The notes: generated by a model not told the origin, from the letters alone. 55,739 nt of DNA from Gammaproteobacteria bacterium (GCA_013214965.1 JABSRU010000030.1:1-55739); one strand, 5' to 3'. Counted from the stretch's first letter, positions 1 through 8,624 are shown. Numbers and translations: made by a program.

Positions 1-2484
1 ATTACTATTACTCCAGAAAATAGCCCGATCAATAATAGTCCGTGGTATGCGTTTAAGGCATCCTCATTGACTGAAAAAACTATCGAGGTGGTGATTAATT
101 ATCGTGGTGGCGATCATCGCTATCAACCAAAATTAACCTTGGACGGTAATAATTGGCAAGCGATCGAGCATCAAGCTGACAAAGACTCGGTGCGCTTTAA
201 TTTGTCGCTGAGCAGCAAACCAGTCACTGTTGCCGCGCAAGAAATCATTACCAATGATGATTATCGGCAGTGGATGCAGCAATTAGCGTTACATGAATCT
301 GTCCGTTATACAACACTGGGGCTGTCGACCCAGCAACGCGAGATTGGCCAGCTTGAAATCACTGGTCAAGGTAATGAATGGTTGGTTATTTTGGGGCGAC
401 AACACCCACCTGAAGTGACTGGAGCTTTGGCGTTGTTGCCATTTGTTGAATATTTGCTGCAAGATAATTCACAGACTCGGGCATTTAGGCAGCGTTTTAA
501 TGTCTTGGTTATTCCAGATCTAAACCCCGATGGCGTTGCGTTGGGTAATTGGCGTCATAATGCCAACGGTGTTGATTTAAATCGAGACTGGAAAGAATTT
601 AAGCAAATTGAATCACGGTTAGTTAGAGACAAGCTAGTGTCAATTACTCAGCAGGGTGGCAAAATAGTTTATGGCGTTGATTTTCATTCGACCCGCCATG
701 ATGTTTTTTACACGATGCCTGGGGATTATGGGTTAAGTCCTGCACTACTTTCACAGCAGTGGTTAGGCTACTTGGCTCAGCAGGCAGCTCCTTTTGTGGT
801 AATCCAAAAATCAGGTAATAACCCTGATAAAGGGGTCTTTAAACAATATATCGCCGATACGTTTGGGGTCCATGCTGTTACCTATGAAATGGGCGATCAT
901 ACCGACCGCAACATCATTAGCGATATAGCTAAACAAGCCAGTGAAACATTAATCGCAACCTTATTAGCGACTCCTGCTGCTGCGTTTGAAAAAACGTCAC
1001 TATTGTCAGTTGATCTGTTAATTAGCGCGAGCAAGGTATTTGTCGGAGATGGCAGTGCTGGCAAGGCTCTCGATATAGGGATTTGTGGTGAACTAATTTG
1101 CGCAATTAGTGAGCGCGGACAGGTTGATTATCAGGCCACACGCAGGATAACTAGTGATGATTTAATCGTTAGCCCGGGCTTTATTGACGCTCATACTCAT
1201 AGTTTACAAGAACTGCTAAGTAAGAATGACAATGGCAACCTTAATTATCTGACCCAAGGTGTCACAACCGTGGTCAATGGTAACGATGGCAGTGGTCCTG
1301 TTGATATAAAGGCAATGACTCAGCGTTTATTAAATAACGGCATTGGCACCAATACGGCATTATTAGTTGGTCATGGCAGCATTAGAAAGCAAGTGTTGGG
1401 CTTGGCCGAACGCCATGCCAAGACTGATGAAATTAAACAAATGCAGGCACTTACTGAGCAGGCGATGAGGGATGGTGCTATTGGATTGTCGAGCGGGCTC
1501 TATTATGTGCCTGGGATCTTTGCTGATACTGCTGAAGTGGTGGCATTGGCAAAAGTTGCGGCTAAATATAATGGCATATATGACACTCACTTACGCGATG
1601 AAAGTACCTTCAATATTGGGTTTGGTGAAGCAGTTGCCGAGGCCATCGAAATTGCCAAACAGGCAGATATTCATTTGCACATCGCCCATATCAAAGCATT
1701 AGGGGTTGATGTGTGGGGGCAAAGTGTCCCGATCATCAAACAGATTGAAGCCGCGCAACAGCAGGGCGTTAGTATTTCAGCCGATCAATATCCATGGCAG
1801 GCTTCTGGTACTCATTTACGCAGTGCGGTAGTCCCTAAATGGGTAATGGCTGATTCAATCACAGCCTTCCATCAACGATTAAATGATCCGAAATTGTTAC
1901 CGAAAATTCGGATTGAAATTATTGAGAATATTCGCCGTCGTGGTGGTGCAGAAGCTTTACTTTTTACTGTTAGCGACGATCCCGCGTTGGTGGGAAATAC
2001 ATTAGAACAAGTGGCAAAATTACGTCAGAAATCAGTAGTCGAAACCGTTATTGAACTAGTACAAGGCAATAAGATTCGAGTGGCTTCGTTTAATATGTCG
2101 ACAACGGATATTGAGAATTTCATGATTAAGTCTTGGGTTGTTACTTCATCTGACGGTACCGATGGCCATCCCAGAAAGTATGCCAGTTTCCCTAAGAAAT
2201 ATCGTCAGTATGTAGTTGAACAAAAGCTATTGTCGTTAGCTCAGTTTATAACGCAAAGCAGTGCGAAAACAGCACAAATACTTAAGCTAAAAAAACGTGG
2301 CCTATTGGTTGTTGGTAACTATGCCGATATCGTTATGTTTGATCCCGATAAATTTAGCGATCAAGCTACTTTTAGTCAATGGAATAGGTTGTCACAAGGT
2401 GTTGAATACGTGATGGTGAATGGACAGATTACTATCGATGGAGGACAGTATAACAATGTGCTTAATGGCAAGGTCGTTCGATAA
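1..2484 (+). CDS. M14 zinc carboxypeptidase fused to D-aminoacylase-like amidohydrolase (5' end outside window)
   Basis: The frame is open from base 1, so the true start lies upstream; the first start-like codon inside the window is TTG 67. The N-terminal part resembles M14 peptidases of the Nna1/AGBL type: a beta-rich lead-in, the zinc motif HPPE (bases 403-414), NPDG and GVDLNRDW, a third zinc histidine in DFHST, and the likely catalytic Glu in YEMGD. From about base 1000 an amidohydrolase of the N-acyl-D-amino-acid deacylase family follows: HTH metal motif (1192-1200), THLRDE, HIAHIKALG and the family signature SDGTDGHPRKYASF near 2150-2190. Both halves keep their metal ligands, so both may be active: a peptidase and a deacylase working on one substrate stream, for example peptides or acylated D-amino acids. 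The gene converges on gltS across a shared terminator. The substrate is unknown; D-glutamate is a guess from the neighbouring transporter. Confidence 0.8.
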   Translation: MTITPENSPINNSPWYAFKASSLTEKTIEVVINYRGGDHRYQPKLTLDGNNWQAIEHQADKDSVRFNLSLSSKPVTVAAQEIITNDDYRQWMQQLALHESVRYTTLGLSTQQREIGQLEITGQGNEWLVILGRQHPPEVTGALALLPFVEYLLQDNSQTRAFRQRFNVLVIPDLNPDGVALGNWRHNANGVDLNRDWKEFKQIESRLVRDKLVSITQQGGKIVYGVDFHSTRHDVFYTMPGDYGLSPALLSQQWLGYLAQQAAPFVVIQKSGNNPDKGVFKQYIADTFGVHAVTYEMGDHTDRNIISDIAKQASETLIATLLATPAAAFEKTSLLSVDLLISASKVFVGDGSAGKALDIGICGELICAISERGQVDYQATRRITSDDLIVSPGFIDAHTHSLQELLSKNDNGNLNYLTQGVTTVVNGNDGSGPVDIKAMTQRLLNNGIGTNTALLVGHGSIRKQVLGLAERHAKTDEIKQMQALTEQAMRDGAIGLSSGLYYVPGIFADTAEVVALAKVAAKYNGIYDTHLRDESTFNIGFGEAVAEAIEIAKQADIHLHIAHIKALGVDVWGQSVPIIKQIEAAQQQGVSISADQYPWQASGTHLRSAVVPKWVMADSITAFHQRLNDPKLLPKIRIEIIENIRRRGGAEALLFTVSDDPALVGNTLEQVAKLRQKSVVETVIELVQGNKIRVASFNMSTTDIENFMIKSWVVTSSDGTDGHPRKYASFPKKYRQYVVEQKLLSLAQFITQSSAKTAQILKLKKRGLLVVGNYADIVMFDPDKFSDQATFSQWNRLSQGVEYVMVNGQITIDGGQYNNVLNGKVVR

Positions 2485-2500
2485 TTTATAAAATAAATTG

Positions 2501-2534
2501 AAAAAACCAAAACTCAATCGAGTTTTGGTTTTTT
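2501..2534. terminator. Bidirectional intrinsic terminator
   Basis: A perfect 15-bp stem (2501-2515 with 2520-2534) closes a 4-nt AATC loop. A-runs on the left and T-runs on the right serve both strands. It lies between the convergent ends of the fusion peptidase gene and gltS. Confidence 0.9.
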
Positions 2535-2547
2535 GTTTCGATATTAT

Positions 2548-3750
2548 TTAGCCAATAAAGCTTAAATAAAACTGAATAACCAAGGCATTGGTTATATCAA
2601 TAAAAAACGCCCCAACTAACGGCACAACCAAGAATGCTTGTGGTGAAGGACCATGATGCGCCACTAAGGCTTCCATATTAGCCACAGCTGTCGGTGTTGC
2701 TCCTAAGCCAAAACCACAATGTCCGCCAGCCATAATCGCTGCATTATAATTTTTACCCATAACTCTAAAGGTAATAAAATAAGCAAACAGCATCAGCACT
2801 AATGTTTGCACTAAAATGATGGCGACCATTGGTCCAGCTAAGTTAGCTAGTTCCCATATTTTTAACGACATCAAAGCCATGGCCAGGAAGATAGACAGTG
2901 CCATCGTGCCCCATAAATCGATGCAAGCACGACTAATAGAATACAATTTAGAAAAATCACATAGATTGGTAGCGACGACACCAAAAAGTAGCGGCATTAA
3001 AAATGATGGTAATACTAAGCCCGCTGTTTTGAGTGCTGTATAAGCTAAGTCACCAACAACCATACACGTTAGAATAATGAACAAAGTTTCCATCATTTTT
3101 TTCGGAGTTACTAAGTCGTGATCTTCTGGGTTAAAAGTAACCGTGTCATCTAATTCTTCGTGAAACTCATCGGCTTTTAAATTGTAGCGTTTGATTAATC
3201 GTTTGCTAACGGGGCCACCAACCAATCCACCTAAAACCAGTCCCATGGTGGCAGCTGCCATGGCTAGTTCAAATATACTACTAGGCATATTGTATTGATC
3301 GATAAATAAGTCGGCATAAGTAGCACCATTGCCATGACCACCAGATAAAGTAACTGAACCAGCAATCAGCCCCAATAATGGTTCCATGCCACTGGCCATT
3401 GCCAGAGATACTCCTAATGCATTTTGGATAAATAAATAGACCGTTGCCACCGCTAGGAATAGCACCACTTTAGGACCGCCTTTAAGCAACAATTTAAAAC
3501 TTGCGCCAAGACCAACCGTGGTGAAAAATATCGTCATGAATGGGCCTTTAAGACTCATATCAAAAAGAACGTGAAAGTTAAACCAGCTATGTGCCAGTGC
3601 TGCAAGCAACGAAAAAACGATGCCGCCCACAACAGGCTCTGGAATATTATTATTGCGTAAAAAGGCTATTTTGCTGTTACAGAAATAACCTGTAAAAAGA
3701 ATGAGTAGTGCAACGAGTAATGTTTCAATAATGCCAACGTTAATATCCAT
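2548..3750 (-). CDS. gltS: Sodium/glutamate symporter GltS
   Basis: Inner-membrane Na+/glutamate symporter of the ESS family. The 400-residue product has the usual family length and alternating hydrophobic segments. Two glycine-rich re-entrant-loop signatures typical of GltS are visible: SGGHGNGATYADLF in the first half and AGGHCGFGLGATPTAVAN in the second. The conserved opening runs into a TGYFCN segment. It lies 81 bp downstream of a type III PLP enzyme on the same strand and could be co-transcribed with it. GltS proteins of known function carry L- and D-glutamate, which fits a glutamate-related role for the flanking enzymes; that link is inference. Confidence 0.93.
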   Translation of the reverse strand: MDINVGIIETLLVALLILFTGYFCNSKIAFLRNNNIPEPVVGGIVFSLLAALAHSWFNFHVLFDMSLKGPFMTIFFTTVGLGASFKLLLKGGPKVVLFLAVATVYLFIQNALGVSLAMASGMEPLLGLIAGSVTLSGGHGNGATYADLFIDQYNMPSSIFELAMAAATMGLVLGGLVGGPVSKRLIKRYNLKADEFHEELDDTVTFNPEDHDLVTPKKMMETLFIILTCMVVGDLAYTALKTAGLVLPSFLMPLLFGVVATNLCDFSKLYSISRACIDLWGTMALSIFLAMALMSLKIWELANLAGPMVAIILVQTLVLMLFAYFITFRVMGKNYNAAIMAGGHCGFGLGATPTAVANMEALVAHHGPSPQAFLVVPLVGAFFIDITNALVIQFYLSFIG

Positions 3751-3831
3751 AGTAGATCTTGTTCCTCTTGTTATTATTTTATACTGGGGTAACTAGAAGT
3801 CGTTATATGAAAGGCAGTAACGACATGGTAA

Positions 3832-5109
3832 TTACATTTTTCTTAATACATCTTGTAATGAGTCAGCCCGGCGGATGCATTTTATAGTTAAATTGTCCTC
3901 AATACCAGACACGGCGTAAACAGCGACACGAGGTAAACTGTTATAATCAAAATGATTACTAAAATAATAACCGCCTGTATCATGAACCATGACAAAATCG
4001 TTAGGCTGTAATTTTGGTAGCTGGCGGTTAACGCAAATTAAATCACCAGCGAAACAGCATGGGCCAGCGACGTCTGTGGCAACGACATCTGATATGGCCG
4101 CTGTTCTTTGTTGGCCATTGCTTAAGTATCCGGTAACCCGAATTGGCCATGACTTAGGCAAAAATGCAGTGCGAGTCATAATTTGTGCACCCGCATGGGT
4201 GATGGCAATATGGCGGCCACCAGAGGTTTTTGTGTATTCGACCCGGGTGATGATAATGCCATTTTTGGCCACGATAGCCCGACCAAATTCTGTTTTAATT
4301 TGGTATTTACCACTAAATAACGTCGGTACTGCTGCCGCTAATACCGTTGCATATTCTTTAAAAGAGGGTGTGATTTGGTCTGAGCTGAAATTCACCGGTA
4401 AACCACCGCCAATATCCAAACGAATAATTTGTTGATGACCGATGCTATCATTTATTTTTTCGGCTAATTGGACCAGAGCTGCAACGCCATTAGCCATTAA
4501 TTCGAGTGAACAACCTTGCGAACCACTATGAGTATGTAGACTTTTTAACCAAGGACGCTGTTGATAAATATTAATTAAATTTTGTTTATTATTGTCATCA
4601 GCCAATGCGTAACCAAACTTAGAGGTTGCCGTTGCAGTGCTGGTGGAACTTATCTCGCCACCACCGATTTGCGGATTGATCCTAAAACCGATCACCGATT
4701 TAGATTTTGGATACTCAAGCATTAGCCGGTCTATACGCGCTAATTCTTGTAAGTTATCGATATTAAGAGAAATGTCGTTTTGAATACAAGTGCGCAAGTC
4801 ATCCCATGTTTTTGCGGGGGAATCGTAAATAATCTCATGAGCTTGAAACCCTGCGGTTAATGCAATGGTTAATTCTCCTGGGCTGGCCACTTCTGCCCCC
4901 ATACCATATTGCCGTAAGGCAGTGAGCACCTTAACCAAGGCATTAGCCTTAACCGCGAATGTATGATAAAAATTATCAGGGAATGCAGCATACAGGCCGT
5001 CTACGGTATCCCTTAATGCATCAAAATCCATGATGCCAATTGCGGTTAACCGATCGTCGATAATCTGGATATCGAGTGCTTTTTTAATTATCTGGTCTTT
5101 TCTGGTCAT
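3832..5109 (-). CDS. Fold-type III PLP-dependent decarboxylase (DAP/ornithine decarboxylase superfamily)
   Basis: The 425-residue protein carries the marks of the diaminopimelate/ornithine decarboxylase superfamily: the PLP lysine in FAVKAN, a HSGSQ loop (HIGSQ in DapDC), the phosphate-binding GGGLP, an EFGRA motif in place of EPGR, a cysteine in GPCCFAGD for the second active site, and DTGGYYFS near the end. The superfamily decarboxylates diaminopimelate, ornithine, arginine or siderophore intermediates. It is probably not the housekeeping lysA, because motifs are divergent and the partner is gltS, but that was not tested. It is first in a likely two-gene unit with gltS. Its upstream region is a long non-coding stretch. 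Substrate unknown. Confidence 0.75.
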   Translation of the reverse strand: MTRKDQIIKKALDIQIIDDRLTAIGIMDFDALRDTVDGLYAAFPDNFYHTFAVKANALVKVLTALRQYGMGAEVASPGELTIALTAGFQAHEIIYDSPAKTWDDLRTCIQNDISLNIDNLQELARIDRLMLEYPKSKSVIGFRINPQIGGGEISSTSTATATSKFGYALADDNNKQNLINIYQQRPWLKSLHTHSGSQGCSLELMANGVAALVQLAEKINDSIGHQQIIRLDIGGGLPVNFSSDQITPSFKEYATVLAAAVPTLFSGKYQIKTEFGRAIVAKNGIIITRVEYTKTSGGRHIAITHAGAQIMTRTAFLPKSWPIRVTGYLSNGQQRTAAISDVVATDVAGPCCFAGDLICVNRQLPKLQPNDFVMVHDTGGYYFSNHFDYNSLPRVAVYAVSGIEDNLTIKCIRRADSLQDVLRKM

Positions 5110-5656
5110 ATTATTTACTTTCTATAGTTAATAAGCTTAATCAGTGCCTCACGATACTGACTTGATGAGTTCATAACCGTTGATGTTCAAAATAAATAGC
5201 ATATTTTAGCTTGATGCTAGCTGTAATATCGGCGAGAGTTTATTCCTCATCACATTGAACAGAGCCTAGTTATATCCTCGGTTACTGCACTGTTCATTTG
5301 TAACAAAGCCATCATCATTTTGTAATTGAAAAAATGTTGTAGAGTTATAACCTTTAGCTATGATTAATATAATGTTATAAAATTCAATAGATTAATTCGC
5401 TGTAATTGTTGGTTACTAAGATCTAATTTTAATGGCTAATAATCAGAGTAGACTTTAGGGCTATCATGCTACACGTCATAACATGTCAACATAAAATTGA
5501 TGAAATATTGTAAGTGACTCTAAGAAATAAACAGCATTGTCACCCAACTCTGGGTTAATGATTGAAAATATGAACAATCTCAACTATGGTCTTTCTATAT
5601 TCATTGTTTAGAGCGGGCGTAGGACTCTCTCAAAAATATTATATGAGGAGGTTTAC
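5110..5656. other. 547-bp gene-poor region
   Basis: No convincing ORF is seen here. It must hold the promoter of the minus-strand PLP gene and that of the plus-strand VOC gene, but no strong sigma-70 pair could be assigned. A weak copy of the palindrome found near 28000 and 31800 occurs at 5475-5487 (11 of 13 bases). GAACAG near 5258 and CTGTTC near 5310 form a loose inverted pair. Just before the VOC gene there is a very strong Shine-Dalgarno (GAGGAGG). Confidence 0.5.
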
Positions 5657-5917
5657 ATGAAGCGAGTTACTGGCATCGGCGGCATATTCTTCAAGGCAAA
5701 AGATGCACCTGCACTACAGGCTTGGTACAAGCGTCATCTCGGGATTGATGTTCAGGAGTGGGGCGGTACTGCGTTCAGCTGGGCCGATTCGGACGGTAAG
5801 CCTACAGGCGGAACAACTATCTGGTCTGTTGGTTCGGACAAAGACGATCAGTTTGCTTGGGTCATTGATCCTGAGGGAAACAAGATTGAGTTGTGGCAAC
5901 CACCTTCCGGTCAGTAG
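5657..5917 (+). CDS. VOC (glyoxalase/dioxygenase) family protein, apparently internally shortened
   Basis: The product has 86 residues, while single-domain VOC proteins usually have about 115-130. The N-terminus (GIGGIFFKAKD, then AWYKRHLGI and WGGTAFSWAD) and the C-terminus (FAWVIDPEGNKIELWQPP) both match typical family members. The central part that normally links them (the second beta-alpha unit, about 35-40 residues) is absent after GTTIWSVGSDKDD. The frame is intact, so this is either an in-frame deletion or an unusual short variant. A strong SD (GAGGAGG) sits 7 nt before the ATG. Counted G+C is 136/261 (52%), against 38% for the next VOC gene, which suggests recent acquisition. A stable fold is doubtful; it may be a decaying gene. 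Confidence 0.65.
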   Translation: MKRVTGIGGIFFKAKDAPALQAWYKRHLGIDVQEWGGTAFSWADSDGKPTGGTTIWSVGSDKDDQFAWVIDPEGNKIELWQPPSGQ

Positions 5918-5952
5918 GGTGTTAACTGTTAATAAATATCAGGACATTATTG

Positions 5953-6348
5953 ATGAAAGAGATCACCAGAATTAATCATGTTGGCTTGAGAGTAAGAAAC
6001 TTACATGTTACACGTTCGTTTTATGAACAGCTCGGTTTTGTGTTTTTGGTCGGACCAGTCGGTCCTGAACCCGTTGCTATCATGGTGCATCCATCAGGGG
6101 TTAATATCAACTTTATTTTAAATGCTGATGTCAACAGTGCTGAGAATGTCCTAATGGACATTGCTAAGAAGTATACGGGTTATACTCATATCGCTTTAGA
6201 GGTATCTGATGCCAAGATAGTTGCTAATAAAATTGAACAATTAGGTATCGTTATTACTGAACAGGTAGAATACGAAGGCGCTCAGTTTTTTTTTATTAGG
6301 GATCCTGATGATAATGTTATTGAGTTTCATCAACCAGCTGGCTTTTAA
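5953..6348 (+). CDS. VOC family protein (glyoxalase/bleomycin-resistance fold)
   Basis: 131 residues, a complete single VOC domain. It opens with INHVGLRVRNLHVTRSFYEQLGF, the first beta-alpha-beta unit with a candidate metal His. The second unit starts at YTHIALEVSD with another His, and the end RDPDDNVIEFHQP holds the conserved Glu. ATG 5953 is preferred over the in-frame TTG 5950 because AGGA at 5941-5944 is well spaced. It follows the short VOC gene by 35 bp and may share its transcript, yet has ordinary local base composition (38% G+C). The reaction is unknown; family members include lyases, dioxygenases and resistance proteins. Confidence 0.8.
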   Translation: MKEITRINHVGLRVRNLHVTRSFYEQLGFVFLVGPVGPEPVAIMVHPSGVNINFILNADVNSAENVLMDIAKKYTGYTHIALEVSDAKIVANKIEQLGIVITEQVEYEGAQFFFIRDPDDNVIEFHQPAGF

Positions 6349-6384
6349 AAAACACAGCGTTACTACAGTTAAACAAGGAATAAT

Positions 6385-6666
6385 ATGAAAGCCTTATTAA
6401 TGAAATTATTGTTAGCATTATTTATTGCTACGACTGTTTTTGGTTGTGCAACCACTAGCTCAAACCAATTCGCATGTGATTTTTTTGATGCAGCGAAAGA
6501 TAATATAGAAATTATTGATGGACGCGATAAATATGGAGATACCAGTAAGGCCGATAACACTACTTTTATCTTTGATAGTGTATTTGGGTTTGTCGTTGCT
6601 TCAAGTAAGGCAATAGGGCGGGTATTTTCTACGAAAAATGATGAAGCTTCAAGTCAATGTATATAG
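6385..6666 (+). CDS. Small lipoprotein
   Basis: 93 residues. The N-terminus has a positively charged start, a hydrophobic core and a lipobox ending VFGC, with Cys about residue 21, so lipidation and membrane anchoring are expected. The mature part contains two further cysteines (FACDFF and the C-terminal SQCI) that could form a disulfide. No domain was recognised. A purine-rich AAGGAA stretch lies before the ATG. It sits 69 bp upstream of a membrane-anchored thioredoxin-fold protein, a possible redox partner for a disulfide-bearing lipoprotein; that is inference. Confidence 0.7.
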   Translation: MKALLMKLLLALFIATTVFGCATTSSNQFACDFFDAAKDNIEIIDGRDKYGDTSKADNTTFIFDSVFGFVVASSKAIGRVFSTKNDEASSQCI

Positions 6667-6734
6667 ATAAGTTGTTTTTATTGTTTTTTTATTAATATTT
6701 TAGTTTTCATTCTCTTTATTATAGGTATTTTACA

Positions 6735-7049
6735 TTGAAAAAATTATTATTATTATGTGTTATTTTTGGCATTTATAAAAATTGGCCGTTGTTGTCAGGA
6801 GAAGAGGTTAGTTACGCTGAAGACAATGTAGTGGTTTTATATGCTACCGATTGGTGTGGCTACTGTAAAATGGCTAGAAAGTTCCTTAATGATAAAAATA
6901 TCCAATACAAAGAGTTCGATATCGAGAAATCAGATGAAGGGCGACAACGTTATGAGGAACTGGGCGGGCAGGGGATCCCTTTACTCCACATCAATGGCAA
7001 TATTGTAAAAGGCTTTAACAAATCAAAAATATTAAAACTGCTTAATTAA
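6735..7049 (+). CDS. Membrane-anchored glutaredoxin-like protein
   Basis: 104 residues with an N-terminal hydrophobic segment (LLLLCVIFGI) followed by a glutaredoxin fold. The redox motif is CGYC in ATDWCGYCKMARKFL, the cis-proline loop is QGIPLLHINGN, and the C-terminus holds the Gly-Phe-Asn turn. It probably acts as a membrane-tethered or exported thiol-disulfide exchanger, or in the DUF4124/glutaredoxin style seen in marine gammaproteobacteria. TTG 6735 is chosen because TAGG lies 8-10 nt upstream and the next start would remove the hydrophobic segment. It lies directly before holD. Confidence 0.75.
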   Translation: MKKLLLLCVIFGIYKNWPLLSGEEVSYAEDNVVVLYATDWCGYCKMARKFLNDKNIQYKEFDIEKSDEGRQRYEELGGQGIPLLHINGNIVKGFNKSKILKLLN

Positions 7050-7122
7050 TTTGACACTTATTCATGCTAATACAACGAATACTTTGTTACAATCAGGCAA
7101 AATTTTTGCAAGGTCAATATCG

Positions 7123-7434
7123 TTGAATTTTTCAAACTCACAAAGAGTATGCTTGGCTGCAATGGGGATACCACTATTGCAAAGCAGACAAAAAATCATC
7201 CCAGAGCAGCAAGCAGAACAACCACCTGCTTTATTAAGACAGCTAAATAGCTCGATTGATTACTGTCGTTCTCTAGCTGATAGTACGATTACATTAACTT
7301 GGTCGATTGATAATTCACTAACGAGTATTGAGCGACAAGATCAGCAGTTGCTTTTACCTGATTTAGTGACGGTATTTAGCTGTGCAACGTTAAAGAAACA
7401 ATTATGGGAACAGATTTATCATGTCTACCAGTAG
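7123..7434 (+). CDS. holD: DNA polymerase III psi subunit HolD (divergent)
   Basis: Psi links the clamp loader chi subunit to tau/gamma and SSB at the replication fork. Recognition rests on two points: the C-terminal pattern LPDLVTVFSCATLKKQLWEQIYHVYQ, which parallels the psi ending of other gammaproteobacteria, and overlap by 14 bp with rimI, the classical holD-rimI arrangement. The N-terminal signature LAAMGIPLLQSR fits the psi 'LQxMGI' start. The frame opens at TTG 7051, but TTG 7123 with AAGG at 7110-7113 gives a 103-residue protein that begins just before this signature, so I prefer it. The middle is poorly conserved. Confidence 0.7.
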   Translation: MNFSNSQRVCLAAMGIPLLQSRQKIIPEQQAEQPPALLRQLNSSIDYCRSLADSTITLTWSIDNSLTSIERQDQQLLLPDLVTVFSCATLKKQLWEQIYHVYQ

Positions 7435-7885
7435 TGAACGAGTAATAACCTATGGTGAGTTTTGTGCCCAAACCATCGAGCCAATTTATCAGATAGAACA
7501 AAATGCTCAATCCCACCCAATGAGCCAAAAAGTGATGTTGTCATGCCTTGGGAAACGCTATTTTAATCGTTCAATCTTGGTTAATGGGGTGATTGCTGGC
7601 TTTTATATTGCTGACTTTGTGATTGATGAGTCATCATTAATTGAGATCTGCATCGCCCCTAGTTTTCAGGGGCAAGGCTTAGGTAAGTTGTTGTTGCAGC
7701 ATTATATTGATAACACATTGCAACGTGGCGGCGTTAGCTGTTGGCTCGAAGTGAGAGAGTCTAATGTTGCGGCCCGTAAGCTGTATCAAGCATTAGACTT
7801 TAATGAAGTTGATTGTCGAGTTAACTATTATCCGACCGAATCAGGTCATGAAGATGCAATTATCATGAGCTATTATTCATTTTAA
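7421..7885 (+). CDS. rimI: Ribosomal protein bS18 N-alpha-acetyltransferase RimI
   Basis: GNAT acetyltransferase of 154 residues that acetylates the N-terminal Ala of ribosomal protein S18. The acetyl-CoA-binding motif A is clear: IEICIAPSFQGQGLGKLLLQ, with the Q-x-x-G-x-G loop. It is followed by LEVRESNVAARKLYQALDF, the typical RimI segment with the NxxAxxLY helix, and an NYYP stretch. The ATG lies inside the end of holD. Its last 9 bp overlap the 3' end of the convergent binding-protein gene, with no terminator between them. Confidence 0.92.
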   Translation: MSTSSERVITYGEFCAQTIEPIYQIEQNAQSHPMSQKVMLSCLGKRYFNRSILVNGVIAGFYIADFVIDESSLIEICIAPSFQGQGLGKLLLQHYIDNTLQRGGVSCWLEVRESNVAARKLYQALDFNEVDCRVNYYPTESGHEDAIIMSYYSF

Positions 7886-8581
7886 AATACCTTGTGCTAC
7901 TAGTTCTTTATAGGATTTTTCAAGATTAAATAATAGTTTTTTAGCATTGTTTGTTTTTTTTGAGATCACGAATTTAACGGAAAATTTTTCTAAATGATGA
8001 GTAATAATATTATCTACTTTAGTGGCTCCTAATGCTAATTTCATCGGCTCTTTGTAGGCTAAAAGGTATTTTGCTCGCCCTATTTTTAATAGTTTAAGTG
8101 CAGATTTATGATTAACTGTTCTTATTAATTGAATATTATTAGCTGGGTCATTTAAATAATCGATCCAGCCACCATAGCTATACCCTCTGATAATGATGAC
8201 TGTTTTATTGTTAAGTTGTTGCCGAGCTGTTATTTTCGTTGTTTTTCCTATTGAGTATGACTGCAAGGTAAAGTGATGAACGGTCGTAGAACCGATTAAT
8301 ACATGCTCGTTTAGTTTTTTTGAATTGGCTAAACCGACCCAAAGATCGATATCGCCTGATTTTAAATAAGAAAACATCCGTTTTGGGGGATATAAAGTAA
8401 AGGTATATTGATAGTTGGCATGCGCTAATGTTTTTTCTAAAATATTAATTAAAATCCCCTGCGCTTTACCATGATTGTTGATAAAGAGTAGGGGAGGAAA
8501 ATCGATATAGCCAACTTTTATGCTCTTAGCATCAGATGGGGTAAACATACATAAGAGGATCACCCAGAAGCACAATTTCAT
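7877..8581 (-). CDS. Periplasmic solute-binding protein, family 3 type
   Basis: 234 residues with a Sec signal peptide (short basic start, LCFWVILLCMF core, cleavage near SDA-KS). The mature part begins IKVGYIDFPPLLFINNHGKAQGILINILEKTL, the typical opening of amino-acid-type (SBP_bac_3) binding domains. The DLWVGLANSKK segment corresponds to the region where such proteins turn into lobe two. No ABC permease or ATPase genes are adjacent, so it may be an orphan binding or sensory protein like those common in Shewanella and Pseudoalteromonas. Ligand unknown. It is convergent with rimI. Confidence 0.75.
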   Translation of the reverse strand: MKLCFWVILLCMFTPSDAKSIKVGYIDFPPLLFINNHGKAQGILINILEKTLAHANYQYTFTLYPPKRMFSYLKSGDIDLWVGLANSKKLNEHVLIGSTTVHHFTLQSYSIGKTTKITARQQLNNKTVIIIRGYSYGGWIDYLNDPANNIQLIRTVNHKSALKLLKIGRAKYLLAYKEPMKLALGATKVDNIITHHLEKFSVKFVISKKTNNAKKLLFNLEKSYKELVAQGILK

Positions 8582-8624
8582 AGAAAACCCTATAGCACCA
8601 GATTAATGGTGATACTTATTATGA

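Noticed and set aside
3989-4435. 148-codon plus-strand ORF inside the PLP gene
   Set aside because: It is antisense to a gene with clear family motifs and has no domain of its own.
5600-5960. Integron gene cassette around the short VOC gene
   Set aside because: GCGGGCGTAGG near 5612 recalls an attC end and VOC genes are common in cassettes, but no GTTRRRY core, matching inverse core or attC palindrome was found, and no integrase is present.
7051-7093. Promoter for holD with TTGACA at 7051
   Set aside because: The best -10-like elements (TAATAC, TACAAT) are at wrong spacing (11 and 31 bp).
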